This document shows positions 25,831 through 32,610 of a stretch of 32,610 bases of DNA, in pieces. The number at the start of each line of letters is the position of its first letter. The stretch's first letter is position 1. The notes beneath the pieces are model-generated. The model worked only from the letters and a program-made list of their open reading frames with translations. It searched no databases and was not told where the DNA came from. A program made the position numbers and the translations under genes. This stretch comes from Streptomyces sp. SID14436. GTDB taxonomy: Bacteria; Actinomycetota; Actinomycetes; Streptomycetales; Streptomycetaceae. The stretch is taken from positions 1 through 32,610 of the forward strand of contig NZ_JAAGMD010000097.1 of assembly GCF_010548465.1 (NCBI RefSeq), in the 5' to 3' direction.

Positions 25831-26730
25831 TCAGTCCCAGTCCACGCCGGTGAGACGCTCGTACGCCTCCACGTACTTGGCACGGGTCGCCTCCACCACG
25901 TGCCGCGGCAGCGGCGGCGGGGGCTGCTCGGCCGCACGGTCCCAGCCGGACTCGGCGGAGGTCAGCCAGTCCCGCACGTACTGCTTGTCGTACGACGGCT
26001 GCGCGCGGCCCGGCTCCCACTGGTCGGCGGGCCAGAAGCGGGAGGAGTCCGGGGTGAGCACCTCGTCGGCGACCACCAGGGTGTCCCCGTCGAAGCCGAA
26101 CTCGAACTTGGTGTCCGCGAGGACGATGCCCCGCTCGCGGGCGATGTCCCGGGCGCGGGAGTACGCCGCGAGGGTCGCCTGACGCAGCCGGGCGGCGGTG
26201 TCGGCGCCGACCTGGCGGGCGACCTCCTCGTAGGAGACGTTCTCGTCGTGCTCGCCGACGGCGGCCTTGGTGGCCGGGGTGAAGATCGGGGCGGGCAGTT
26301 CCGAGCCGTCCACCAGGCCCTCGGGGAGGGCGAGACCGCAGACGGTGCGGGTCTGCCGGTACTCGGCCAGGCCGGAGCCGGTCAGGTAGCCGCGGGCCAC
26401 GCACTCCACGGGGACCATGCGCAGGGACTTGCAGACGAGGGTGCGGCCTGCCCAGTCGGCGGGGGCGCCCTCGGGCGGCTCCGTGCTCAGCACGTGGTGC
26501 GGGATCAGGTCGGAGAGCCGGTCGAACCACCACAGGGACAGCTGGGTGAGGATCCGCCCCTTGTCGGGGATCTCGGTGGGCAGCACCCAGTCGTAGGCGG
26601 AGATGCGGTCGCTGGCGACCATCACGAGGTCGCCCGCCTCGTTGCGGTACAGCTCGCGCACCTTGCCGGTGTGCAGATGCACCAGACCGGGAACCTGGGT
26701 CGGCTCGGGCTTTTCTACGAATCCGGACAC
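25831..26730 (-). CDS. purC: Phosphoribosylaminoimidazole-succinocarboxamide synthase
   Basis: A 299-residue SAICAR synthetase, the longer form found in actinobacteria and yeast. It joins aspartate to CAIR using ATP, the eighth purine step. Marks are H-T-G-K-V-R-E-L-Y near the start, V-A-S-D-R-I-S-A-Y-D, P-D-K-G-R-I-L-T-Q-L-S, the E-C-V-A-R-G-Y-L-T-G-S-G loop, and L-A-D-T-K-F-E-F-G. The GTG start at 26730 has GGGGAGG six bases upstream; a longer open frame upstream overlaps the next gene and is not credible. It appears monocistronic, with a strong shared terminator downstream. Confidence 0.97.
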   Translation of the reverse strand: MSGFVEKPEPTQVPGLVHLHTGKVRELYRNEAGDLVMVASDRISAYDWVLPTEIPDKGRILTQLSLWWFDRLSDLIPHHVLSTEPPEGAPADWAGRTLVCKSLRMVPVECVARGYLTGSGLAEYRQTRTVCGLALPEGLVDGSELPAPIFTPATKAAVGEHDENVSYEEVARQVGADTAARLRQATLAAYSRARDIARERGIVLADTKFEFGFDGDTLVVADEVLTPDSSRFWPADQWEPGRAQPSYDKQYVRDWLTSAESGWDRAAEQPPPPLPRHVVEATRAKYVEAYERLTGVDWD

Positions 26731-26818
26731 GGTTCCTCCCCGTGGTTCTGTCCTATGGCTCGATTCTCCCGTATGCGGGGATCGGTTCCGGCCGCGGGTC
26801 GGGGAGGCGGGGCGGGGA

Positions 26819-26851
26819 GGCGGGCCCGTCGTCCGGGCGGGCGGGCCCGTC
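26819..26851. repeat. Short direct repeat after the dimethylformamidase-like gene
   Basis: GGCGGGCCCGTC occurs at 26819-26830 and 26840-26851. Each copy contains the palindrome GGGCCC, so the pair can fold. It lies just beyond the stop codon at 26856 and may help end that transcript. Confidence 0.45.
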
Positions 26852-26855
26852 CTCG

Positions 26856-28352
26856 TCAGTCGCGCTTGCAGATCCGGTCGAGGAGATTGGCGGTGGCCCG
26901 CTGGATGCGGGGGTCGACGTGGCCGGGGCGGTCCAGGGCCGGCGACCAGGCGGAGGTGCCGGAGGCGAACACCCAGGCACCCGACGGCGCCCGGTACAGC
27001 GAGGTGTCCTGGTGCCGCCGCGCCCCCTCGCCGTCGGTGTACGGGGAGTGGGCGAGCAGCACCCGCTCGTCGTGGGCGGGCAGCGGGGCGCGCGGGAAGT
27101 AGCGGTCGGCCTCGCCCGCGACGAGTCCGTCCACCGGGTCGCCGTCCCCGGCGCCGGTCGCCTCCCACAGCCAGTGGTCCGCGTTGCGCACGATCAGCGG
27201 CTGCGGTTCCGGGACGGGGCCCGCGTACTGGATGCCGAGCAGGTGCTGCTCCGCGCGGTCGCTCTCCCGCCACAGCACCGGCCTGCCCGGGCCGCGGCGC
27301 TTGCGGCTGGTCAGCAGGCGGTCGGGGACCCCGGACGGCGACGGGCCGAGCTCGACCTTCCGGTACAGGGTGCCCGCCGACAGGAACACCAGGGAGGTGC
27401 CCTGCTCCCGGGCGGACTCCGCGGCGGCGCGCATCGGCTTCGACCAGTACGCGTCGTGGCCGGGGAAGATCAGGCCCCGGTGGCGGGTCGGGTCGACGCG
27501 GCCGGCGTGCAGGTCGCGGGCGTCGGCGTAGGCGAGGTCGTAGCCGTAGCGCTCGGCCCAGCGGATGACGTCGTAGGCGTGGCCGATGTGCGGCGGGAAG
27601 CCGTCGCCCGCGTAGGGGCGGTCGAAGGAGACGGTGGTCGCGGCGTCGGCCTCGCCGAGGAGCCGCCCGTCCTCGTCCCAGGCGTGGTGGAAGCTGGCGC
27701 CGGTGCGGCCGTCCTCGGGATAGAGGTTGAACGCCTGCCACGTCACGTCGGGCAGGACGAGGAGCAGGTCGGCCGGGCGGTCGTCGCGGACCGTGAAGGG
27801 GATGTGCGAGCGGTAGCCGTCGGCGGTGGTGAGCACGGCCACGTAGGCGCCGACGCTCCAGTACGACGGGACCTGGAGCCGCCAGGACAGCCACCAGTGG
27901 TGGCAGGAGACGGTGCGGTCGGCGGTCAGCGGCGGGGGCTGCACGATGCCGGACAGGCGCGGACTGGACGTGATCTTGGTGCCGCCGTGGCCGTTGTAGT
28001 GGCCGATGCGGTAGACGTCGACGCCGAACTCCTGGGGCGGGTCGACGGTGATGTGGAAGTCGATCGCGTCGCCGGGCGCGACCCCGCCGCCCGACGCGAA
28101 GCCCTTGATCTGCCGGTGCACGTCGTCGGCCACCCGGGGGCCGAGGGTGCCCGGGCGGGCGGTGCGGGGGCCGTCGCCGCCGGGTCCGGCCGCCGGGGGT
28201 GCCAGGTACCAGGGGACGGCACGGCCGGTGTCGCCGTCGTGCCGCTCACCCCCGCGTAACCACGGGAGGGGGCCGGGATGGCTTCCGGCGAAGGGGGCGC
28301 CGACGGCGTGTGCCCCGGCACCCGGTTCCCGGCGGTTCCGATCCGCACCCAT
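26856..28352 (-). CDS. N,N-dimethylformamidase large-subunit-like protein
   Basis: A 498-residue protein resembling the C-terminal domain of the dimethylformamidase beta subunit (DMFA2_C type). Visible pieces are V-D-V-Y-R-I-G-H-Y-N-G-H-G-G near residue 120, a beta-rich section around S-Y-W-S-V-G-A-Y-V-A-V-L, F-N-L-Y-P-E-D-G-R-T-G, and G-L-I-F-P-G-H-D-A-Y-W-S, where the family usually has G-H-D-E-Y-W-S. The first 80 residues are Gly/Pro-rich and poorly structured. No signal peptide is seen. In streptomycetes such proteins are conserved but uncharacterised, so amidase activity should not be assumed. The ATG has GAGGAGGGG upstream. Confidence 0.8.
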   Translation of the reverse strand: MGADRNRREPGAGAHAVGAPFAGSHPGPLPWLRGGERHDGDTGRAVPWYLAPPAAGPGGDGPRTARPGTLGPRVADDVHRQIKGFASGGGVAPGDAIDFHITVDPPQEFGVDVYRIGHYNGHGGTKITSSPRLSGIVQPPPLTADRTVSCHHWWLSWRLQVPSYWSVGAYVAVLTTADGYRSHIPFTVRDDRPADLLLVLPDVTWQAFNLYPEDGRTGASFHHAWDEDGRLLGEADAATTVSFDRPYAGDGFPPHIGHAYDVIRWAERYGYDLAYADARDLHAGRVDPTRHRGLIFPGHDAYWSKPMRAAAESAREQGTSLVFLSAGTLYRKVELGPSPSGVPDRLLTSRKRRGPGRPVLWRESDRAEQHLLGIQYAGPVPEPQPLIVRNADHWLWEATGAGDGDPVDGLVAGEADRYFPRAPLPAHDERVLLAHSPYTDGEGARRHQDTSLYRAPSGAWVFASGTSAWSPALDRPGHVDPRIQRATANLLDRICKRD

Positions 28353-28624
28353 GGTGGCTCCCCTCCTCGCGCACCCGGCCCGCCCTGTATGTGCTTGTCG
28401 TATGTCGCAAGCTCTCGCCAACGAGCGTGTGAACGGTCCCAGCACATCACATAACGCACGCACCCCGTCACCGGTCGTTGTGAATTGACCGAAAGCGGAA
28501 GGGTCAGCTCCGGGGCGTGGGGTGGTGTGCGGGGCGCGACCGGGGTGGTGCGGGGCCGCGGTGGGCGGACGCCGACGGCGGCGAGGGCACGGATACGGCG
28601 CGGTGCGAGGGGTCCGGGGGCCGT

Positions 28625-30478
28625 TCAGACGAGGCGCACCGGCTTCTCCGGCCGGATGCCCTGCCGGGCCAGCCAGTCGCGGAGCGGGGTGGGGTCGCCG
28701 TCCTCGATCAGGCTCAAAACATGGTCCGACAGGTCCGCGCCGCGGGCCCCGCCGACGAGCAGGACCGGTCCGTCGAGCCAGTCCAGGCCGGGGGCGGCGC
28801 CCGCGGTGTCCATCGCCGCGCAGCAGACCATCGCCGTGATGTGGTCGGAGAGGAGTTCGCGGGCGGTGCGCGGGGGCTGGAGCGGGAACAGGGGCAGGGC
28901 CCGGTCGTCCCAGGCGGAGGCGGAGTCGGAGGGGCCGGTGCCGGCGGGGGTGACGGCGGCGGTCCCCGTCGGGGCGTCGGAGGCGGTGGCGGTCGCCCGC
29001 GCGGCGGTCGCGGCGGTCTCCTCGCGGGCCAGTTCGGCGCTGAGCCGGGCGGCCAGGGCCGCGCTGCGGTCGGTGGTGCCGGAGAGGTCGTCGTCGGCGT
29101 CGTCGGTCTCGTCGGTGTCGTCCCTGACGCGCTCCGGCGGGGCGGGCGGGCGGTCCGGCGGCCCGGCGGGGACCGGCGGGGCGGGGCGGGGGACCGTCAG
29201 GTGGTCCAGGACGCGGGAGAGGGTGGGGCCGTCGTGGCCGGGGGACCCGCCCCCGGTGGCGAGACGCACGCCGAGCGCGTCCAGCACGCGGTGGAGGCGG
29301 GCCGCGTCGGTGCGCCACTTGCGGTCCACCACCTCCTCCGGATAGTCGCTCCAGTGGACCGGCGACCAGTCCGGCCCGGTCTCGGCGGGGCCGCCGTGGA
29401 AGAGGCGGGCGGCGAGCAGGGAGACGGCCTCGTCGACCGCGCCCGGCTCCTCCAGCAGATCGCAGGCGGGGCGCTCACCGAGGCGGGAGGCGAACCCCTC
29501 CGCCAGGCGGTCCCGGCGGGACAGTTCGGTCAGCGCGGCCACCACGCCGGCACTGAGATGGCACGGCCAGCGGCCCATCCGCCAGGCGGGCAGCGCGACC
29601 CGGGTGAGCAGCCGGTCCCAGCCCGCGTAGGCCAGCCCCACCTGCTCCTGGGCGACGATCCGCAGCCCGTAGTCGACGGCCTGCGCGCGCTCGGCGGCGG
29701 CCGCGGCCACGCCGCGCTCCATCTCGGCGGCATGCACCCGGCAGCCGCGCAGCAGGGCCCGCGCCACCCAGGCGACACCGGCCAGCGATCCGCGGAACAC
29801 CGGGCCGCGGTGCGGCGCCGAGGTGACGGCGACGGCGGCGTCCAGCCCGCGCACGAAGCGGCGGGCGGCGGCTATGTCCGGGTGCGCGGACGGTCCCGTA
29901 CCGGCGACGACCGGCGCGAGCACCGCGCGCAGCTCCCCCACCCGCATCCACCACAGGAACGGCGAGCCGATGACCAGCACGGGCGCGGCACCCGACCGCT
30001 GCGCCGGATACCGGCCCGCGCCGGCTATGTCGTCGTGCTCCTCGGCGGGCGGCAGGCCGTGGGCCCGGTGGGTGCGGTCCTCCAGCCAGCTGTCGCAGTC
30101 CGGGGTGAGCGCTATCGCGGACGGGGCGGGCACGCCCAGCCGGTCGGCCAGGTCGCGCACCATGCGGTACAGGTCCGGGGCCGCGTCCTCGGGGACGGGG
30201 ACCGTGGGGCTCATGGCGGGGCGGGCGCGGGCGACGAGCAGGGCCACTCCGGCGGCGGCGACCAGGGCGAGCACCGCGACGGGGACGAGCACCAGCCGGG
30301 CGGCGTCCCAGCCCGGACCCACGAAATGGGCGGTGGACCCCCCGGCCAGGAGGATCACCGCGGCGGCGGCCGGAAGGAGCGCGAGGGCCAGCGCCCGGCC
30401 GCGCACCCGCAGCACGGCGACGGCCCGGGAACGCGCGGCCTGCGCGCCCATCTCCACACCCGTCCCGCTTCCGCTCAT
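28625..30478 (-). CDS. Membrane protein resembling an M48 peptidase without its zinc site
   Basis: About 617 residues. Two membrane segments (about 28-46 and 62-84) are followed by a domain laid out like M48 peptidases: D-L-Y-R-M-V-R-D-L-A-D-R-L-G-V-P-A-P, then P-V-L-V-I-G-S-P-F-L and G-E-L-R-A-V-L-A. Where M48 enzymes have H-E-x-x-H, this protein has P-V-V-A-G (about 189-193), so the metal site is lost. A long acidic and Pro-rich linker (about 430-525) leads to a C-terminal domain ending P-V-R-L-V. Its function is unknown; it may be a scaffold or regulator. The ATG at 30478 is preferred; an in-frame GTG at 30547 would add 23 residues. It lies between purD and the dimethylformamidase-like gene on the same strand. 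Confidence 0.7.
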   Translation of the reverse strand: MSGSGTGVEMGAQAARSRAVAVLRVRGRALALALLPAAAAVILLAGGSTAHFVGPGWDAARLVLVPVAVLALVAAAGVALLVARARPAMSPTVPVPEDAAPDLYRMVRDLADRLGVPAPSAIALTPDCDSWLEDRTHRAHGLPPAEEHDDIAGAGRYPAQRSGAAPVLVIGSPFLWWMRVGELRAVLAPVVAGTGPSAHPDIAAARRFVRGLDAAVAVTSAPHRGPVFRGSLAGVAWVARALLRGCRVHAAEMERGVAAAAAERAQAVDYGLRIVAQEQVGLAYAGWDRLLTRVALPAWRMGRWPCHLSAGVVAALTELSRRDRLAEGFASRLGERPACDLLEEPGAVDEAVSLLAARLFHGGPAETGPDWSPVHWSDYPEEVVDRKWRTDAARLHRVLDALGVRLATGGGSPGHDGPTLSRVLDHLTVPRPAPPVPAGPPDRPPAPPERVRDDTDETDDADDDLSGTTDRSAALAARLSAELAREETAATAARATATASDAPTGTAAVTPAGTGPSDSASAWDDRALPLFPLQPPRTARELLSDHITAMVCCAAMDTAGAAPGLDWLDGPVLLVGGARGADLSDHVLSLIEDGDPTPLRDWLARQGIRPEKPVRLV

Positions 30479-30694
30479 GGTCCGGCCCCGCCCCCTCCCG
30501 TCGGTGCTGCGGCTGTCCTGGCGTTGCTCATTCCCCCACTGTGGCACCCGTCACTGACATCGCAATGCCGGTGGGCCAAGTGCCGGAAGACATGCGCGGC
30601 ACCATAGTTGCGGCCCCGTCCCCCGTCAGCCGGATGGCATATCGCTCACTCGATGGAATGGCTTTGGGCAAAGGTGGCTGACGGCGGCGCGGAT

Positions 30695-30727
30695 CAGGCC
30701 CCGCTCCTGAGACGGATGCGGGGCCTG
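30695..30727. terminator. Terminator-like hairpin
   Basis: CAGGCCCCGC/GCGGGGCCTG, a perfect 10-bp stem with a 13-nt loop and no T-tract. It could end transcripts coming from purD. Confidence 0.5.
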
Positions 30728-30840
30728 CCGGGTTGTGCGGGTGGCCGGAAGCGGCGGGGGCACGGCGGGCCGGCCGGAGCCTTCCGGCCACGGGGACCGG
30801 TGCGGGACCGTGCCGGGTGTGCCGGGCGTGGTGTGCCTGG

Positions 30841-30955
30841 CGTGGCTGGTGTGCCGGGGGTTGCCCGGGGTTCCGGGCGTGGCTGGTGTGCCTGGTGTTA
30901 CCGAGGGTTCCGGGGCGTGGCTGGTGTGCCTGGTGTTACCGGAGGTTCCGGGGCG
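30841..30955. repeat. Degenerate tandem repeat, 37-38 bp period
   Basis: The 15-mer CGTGGCTGGTGTGCC occurs at 30841, 30878 and 30916. Two nearly full units (30869-30905 and 30906-30943) differ by one inserted G and an end change, and a third begins at 30944. Looser GTG/CCGG-rich copies precede them from about 30810. Confidence 0.8.
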
Positions 30956-30960
30956 TCGAT

Positions 30961-30974
30961 GGGGGCGCGCCCCC
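30961..30974 (-). terminator. GC palindrome just after purD
   Basis: GGGGGCGCGCCCCC, a perfect 14-bp palindrome 11 bp past the purD stop codon. It could act as a short terminator hairpin or mRNA 3'-end stabiliser. Confidence 0.4.
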
Positions 30975-30985
30975 GGCCGGCGTCC

Positions 30986-32305
30986 TTACGTCGTGGTCCG
31001 CGAGGCGGCCTCGGCGGCCGCCCGGGCCGCGACCTGCGCCGTGCGCACCGCGTCCACCGCCTGGGCCGCCTTCGCCGCGATGTCGGTGCGGTGCCGGCTG
31101 CCGTCGAGCCGGATGCGCCCCACCGCCCGGTAGGCGCGGTCGCGGGCCTCCGCGAGGTCCTTGCCGGTGGCCGTGACCGACAGGACGCGCCCGCCGGCGC
31201 TGACGACCGCACCGCCCTCGCTGCGCGTCCCGGCGTGCAGCACGTACGCGTCCGGGGCGTCCTGGGCGGCGACCTCGTCGAGGCCGGTGATCGGGTCACC
31301 GGTGCGCGGGGTGCCGGGGTAGTTGTGCGAGGCGACGACGACGGTGACCGCGGCCTCGTCGCTCCAGCGCAGCGGCTCCAGGTCGGCGAGACCGCCGGTG
31401 GCCGCGGCCATCAGCACCCCGGACAGCGGGGTCTTCAGCCGGGCCAGGACGACCTGCGTCTCGGGGTCGCCGAAGCGGGCGTTGAACTCGATCACGCGGA
31501 CCCCGCGCGAGGTGATGGCGAGACCGGCGTAGAGCAGGCCGGAGAAGGGGGTGCCGCGGCGCCGCAGCTCGTCCACGGTCGGCTGGAGAACGGTCTCCAT
31601 GACCTCGTCGACCAGCTTCGGGTCGGCCCACGGCAGCGGCGAGTAGGCGCCCATGCCCCCGGTGTTGGGGCCCTCGTCGCCGTCCAGGGCGCGCTTGAAG
31701 TCCTGGGCGGGCTGGAGCGGCACGACGGTCTCGCCGTCGGTGATCGCGAAGAGGGAGACCTCGGGGCCGTCGAGGTACTCCTCGATGACGACGCGCTCGC
31801 ACGACCCGGCGTGCCCGGCGGCCAGTGCGAGGTCGTCGGTGACGACGACGCCCTTGCCCGCGGCGAGCCCGTCGTCCTTGACGACGTACGGGGCCCCGAA
31901 CGCGTCGAGGGCGGCGCTCGCCTCCTCGGGGGTGACGCAGACGTACGACCGGGCGGTGGGCACGCCCGCCGCCGCCATCACGTCCTTGGCGAAGGCCTTG
32001 GAGCCCTCGAGCTGCGCGGCCTCCCGGGAGGGGCCGAAGACGGGGATGCCCGCGGCCCGCACGGCGTCGCAGACGCCGGCCACGAGGGGCGCCTCCGGGC
32101 CGACCACCACGAGGTCCGCGCCGAGGCGCGCGGCCAGGGCGGAGACGGCCGCGCCGTCCAGGGCGTCGACCTGGTGCAGCTCGGCGACCTCGGCGATACC
32201 GGCGTTGCCCGGGGCACAGTGCAGCGCGGTGACGGCGGGGTCGAGGGACAGGGAGCGGCACAGGGCGTGTTCGCGGGCGCCGCTGCCGATGACGAGGACC
32301 TTCAC
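30986..32305 (-). CDS. purD: Phosphoribosylamine-glycine ligase (GAR synthetase)
   Basis: A 439-residue ATP-grasp enzyme that joins phosphoribosylamine and glycine, the second purine step. Marks are [11 protein letters not shown] near the start, [19 protein letters not shown] (ATP-binding), [20 protein letters not shown] and [10 protein letters not shown] (metal-binding). The length is normal, with an Ala-rich tail of about 20 residues. The GTG start follows a TAGGCT -10 box by six bases with no ribosome site, suggesting a leaderless transcript. dnaX lies upstream on the same strand, ended by a hairpin. Confidence 0.97.
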   Translation of the reverse strand: MKVLVIGSGAREHALCRSLSLDPAVTALHCAPGNAGIAEVAELHQVDALDGAAVSALAARLGADLVVVGPEAPLVAGVCDAVRAAGIPVFGPSREAAQLEGSKAFAKDVMAAAGVPTARSYVCVTPEEASAALDAFGAPYVVKDDGLAAGKGVVVTDDLALAAGHAGSCERVVIEEYLDGPEVSLFAITDGETVVPLQPAQDFKRALDGDEGPNTGGMGAYSPLPWADPKLVDEVMETVLQPTVDELRRRGTPFSGLLYAGLAITSRGVRVIEFNARFGDPETQVVLARLKTPLSGVLMAAATGGLADLEPLRWSDEAAVTVVVASHNYPGTPRTGDPITGLDEVAAQDAPDAYVLHAGTRSEGGAVVSAGGRVLSVTATGKDLAEARDRAYRAVGRIRLDGSRHRTDIAAKAAQAVDAVRTAQVAARAAAEAASRTTT

Positions 32306-32311
32306 GGGATC

Positions 32312-32317
32312 AGCCTA
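32312..32317 (-). promoter_or_regulatory. Candidate -10 box of purD
   Basis: TAGGCT on the minus strand fits TAnnnT and lies six bases before the purD GTG. The -35 region is not recognisable. Confidence 0.45.
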
Positions 32318-32328
32318 ACGGCAGAACG

Positions 32329-32353
32329 CGGGTGCCCTTTGTGCGGGCACCCG
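32329..32353 (-). terminator. Terminator-like hairpin after dnaX
   Basis: CGGGTGCCC/GGGCACCCG, a 9-bp stem with a 7-nt loop, about 50 bp beyond the dnaX stop codon and directly upstream of the purD promoter candidate. Confidence 0.6.
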
Positions 32354-32403
32354 AGGAAGGGCACGGCACGCGTTCGTAGCTTCCTCCAGTCACCGGCCTC
32401 CGG

Positions 32404-32610
32404 TCAGTCGTTGCTGAACTCCTCGACCACGGTCGCGCCCAGCTCACGGACGATCAGTTCCTGCCCGGAGAGGGCGGATTCGTCCAGGTCGGGGTCGTCG
32501 TCCTCGGGGATGTCGTCCTCCGGCGAGATCGGGGGCGGCGGTTCCGGAGCGGCGGGCCGGGGTGCGGGGGCCGGGGCCGCGTAGCCGGACGCGGGGGCGG
32601 CCGGGGCGGC
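32404..32610 (-). CDS. dnaX: DNA polymerase III gamma/tau subunit, C-terminal end (partial)
   Basis: Only the last 68 codons are in the window; the gene continues to the right. The fragment is Ala/Pro-rich, then acidic (P-E-D-D-I-P-E-D-D-D-P-D-L-D-E), and ends S-G-Q-E-L-I-V-R-E-L-G-A-T-V-V-E-E-F-S-N-D. That ending is what I recall for the tau C-terminus of Streptomyces DnaX, and the position next to purD agrees. The full protein is the clamp-loader subunit that binds the polymerase. The fragment contains no catalytic part, so the identification rests on its end and its neighbour. Confidence 0.78.
   Translation of the reverse strand, partial: AAPAAPASGYAAPAPAPRPAAPEPPPPISPEDDIPEDDDPDLDESALSGQELIVRELGATVVEEFSND

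Larger units (their letters stand above)
30548..30985. other. Gene-free region downstream of purD
   Basis: About 440 bp between the start region of the M48-like gene and the purD stop codon. It contains a terminator-like hairpin (30695-30727), 37/38-bp tandem repeats (30841-30955) and a perfect GC palindrome next to purD (30961-30974). The open frames that cross it read as Gly/Val/Pro repeats, but the repeat period is not a multiple of three, so I do not call a gene. Confidence 0.55.

Noticed and set aside
28517..30607. Long plus-strand frame opposite the M48-like gene
   Set aside because: Gly/Arg-rich composition typical of antisense shadows; the minus-strand gene has normal composition, membrane segments and family features.
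30735..31133. Plus-strand frame with collagen-like Gly-Val-Pro repeats
   Set aside because: The underlying DNA repeat is 37/38 bp, which breaks frame, and the frame extends into purD on the opposite strand.

Overview
The window is very GC-rich chromosomal DNA, with strong G/C preference at third codon positions, many GTG starts, an actinobacterial Lsr2 paralogue, the developmental regulator BldC, a DUF3073 protein and valine dehydrogenase. Together these point to Streptomyces or a very close relative. From memory, the gene order resembles the Streptomyces coelicolor segment from dnaX and purD through purC, purSQL, purF-purM and vdh to bldC; no database was consulted. This is core chromosome. 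I see no prophage, insertion sequence, CRISPR array or biosynthetic cluster.

Layout, left to right. At 1-2318 there is a truncated lipoprotein gene (-), a minimal zincin-like metalloprotease (-) and a membrane-anchored metallophosphoesterase (+). At 2399-2713 a compact tRNA cluster (Glu-TTC, Asp-GTC, Phe-GAA) is closed by a terminator and carries a perfect ParB-binding parS palindrome between the Asp and Phe genes. The HrpA helicase gene (2799-6773, +) and a second identical tRNA-Asp follow. At 7253-9601 are a DUF6274 protein (+), bldC (-) with its terminator, and a hypothetical gene (-). At 9850-11509 are vdh and a DUF3073 gene (+).

The rest is built around de novo purine synthesis on the minus strand, in four separate units: purF-purM (11618-14257), purS-purQ-purL with 4-bp overlaps (17470-20665), purC (25831-26730) and purD (30986-32305). 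They encode PRPP amidotransferase, GAR synthetase, the three-part FGAM synthetase, AIR synthetase and SAICAR synthetase. GAR transformylase, PurE/PurK, PurB and PurH are not in the window. Between these units lie a possible minus-strand operon (ArsR-like regulator, M23 peptidase, mycothiol-type enzyme, META lipoprotein), a plus-strand lsr2 paralogue, a plus-strand four-gene ABC exporter plus two-component system flanked by two identical tRNA-Gly(GCC) genes, a dimethylformamidase-like protein, and a membrane protein that looks like an M48 peptidase without its zinc site. The window ends in the 3' end of dnaX.

The observations most worth following are: the parS site embedded in the tRNA cluster; a tRNA-Gly(TCC) whose D-loop and T-loop both depart from consensus, resembling the special peptidoglycan tRNA-Gly species of staphylococci; apparent leaderless GTG starts for purF, purD and the ArsR-like gene; and several clean inverted-repeat operators (upstream of purS, of the ABC/two-component operon, of the ArsR-like gene and in the bldC leader). 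I do not see a wholly new multi-gene system here.
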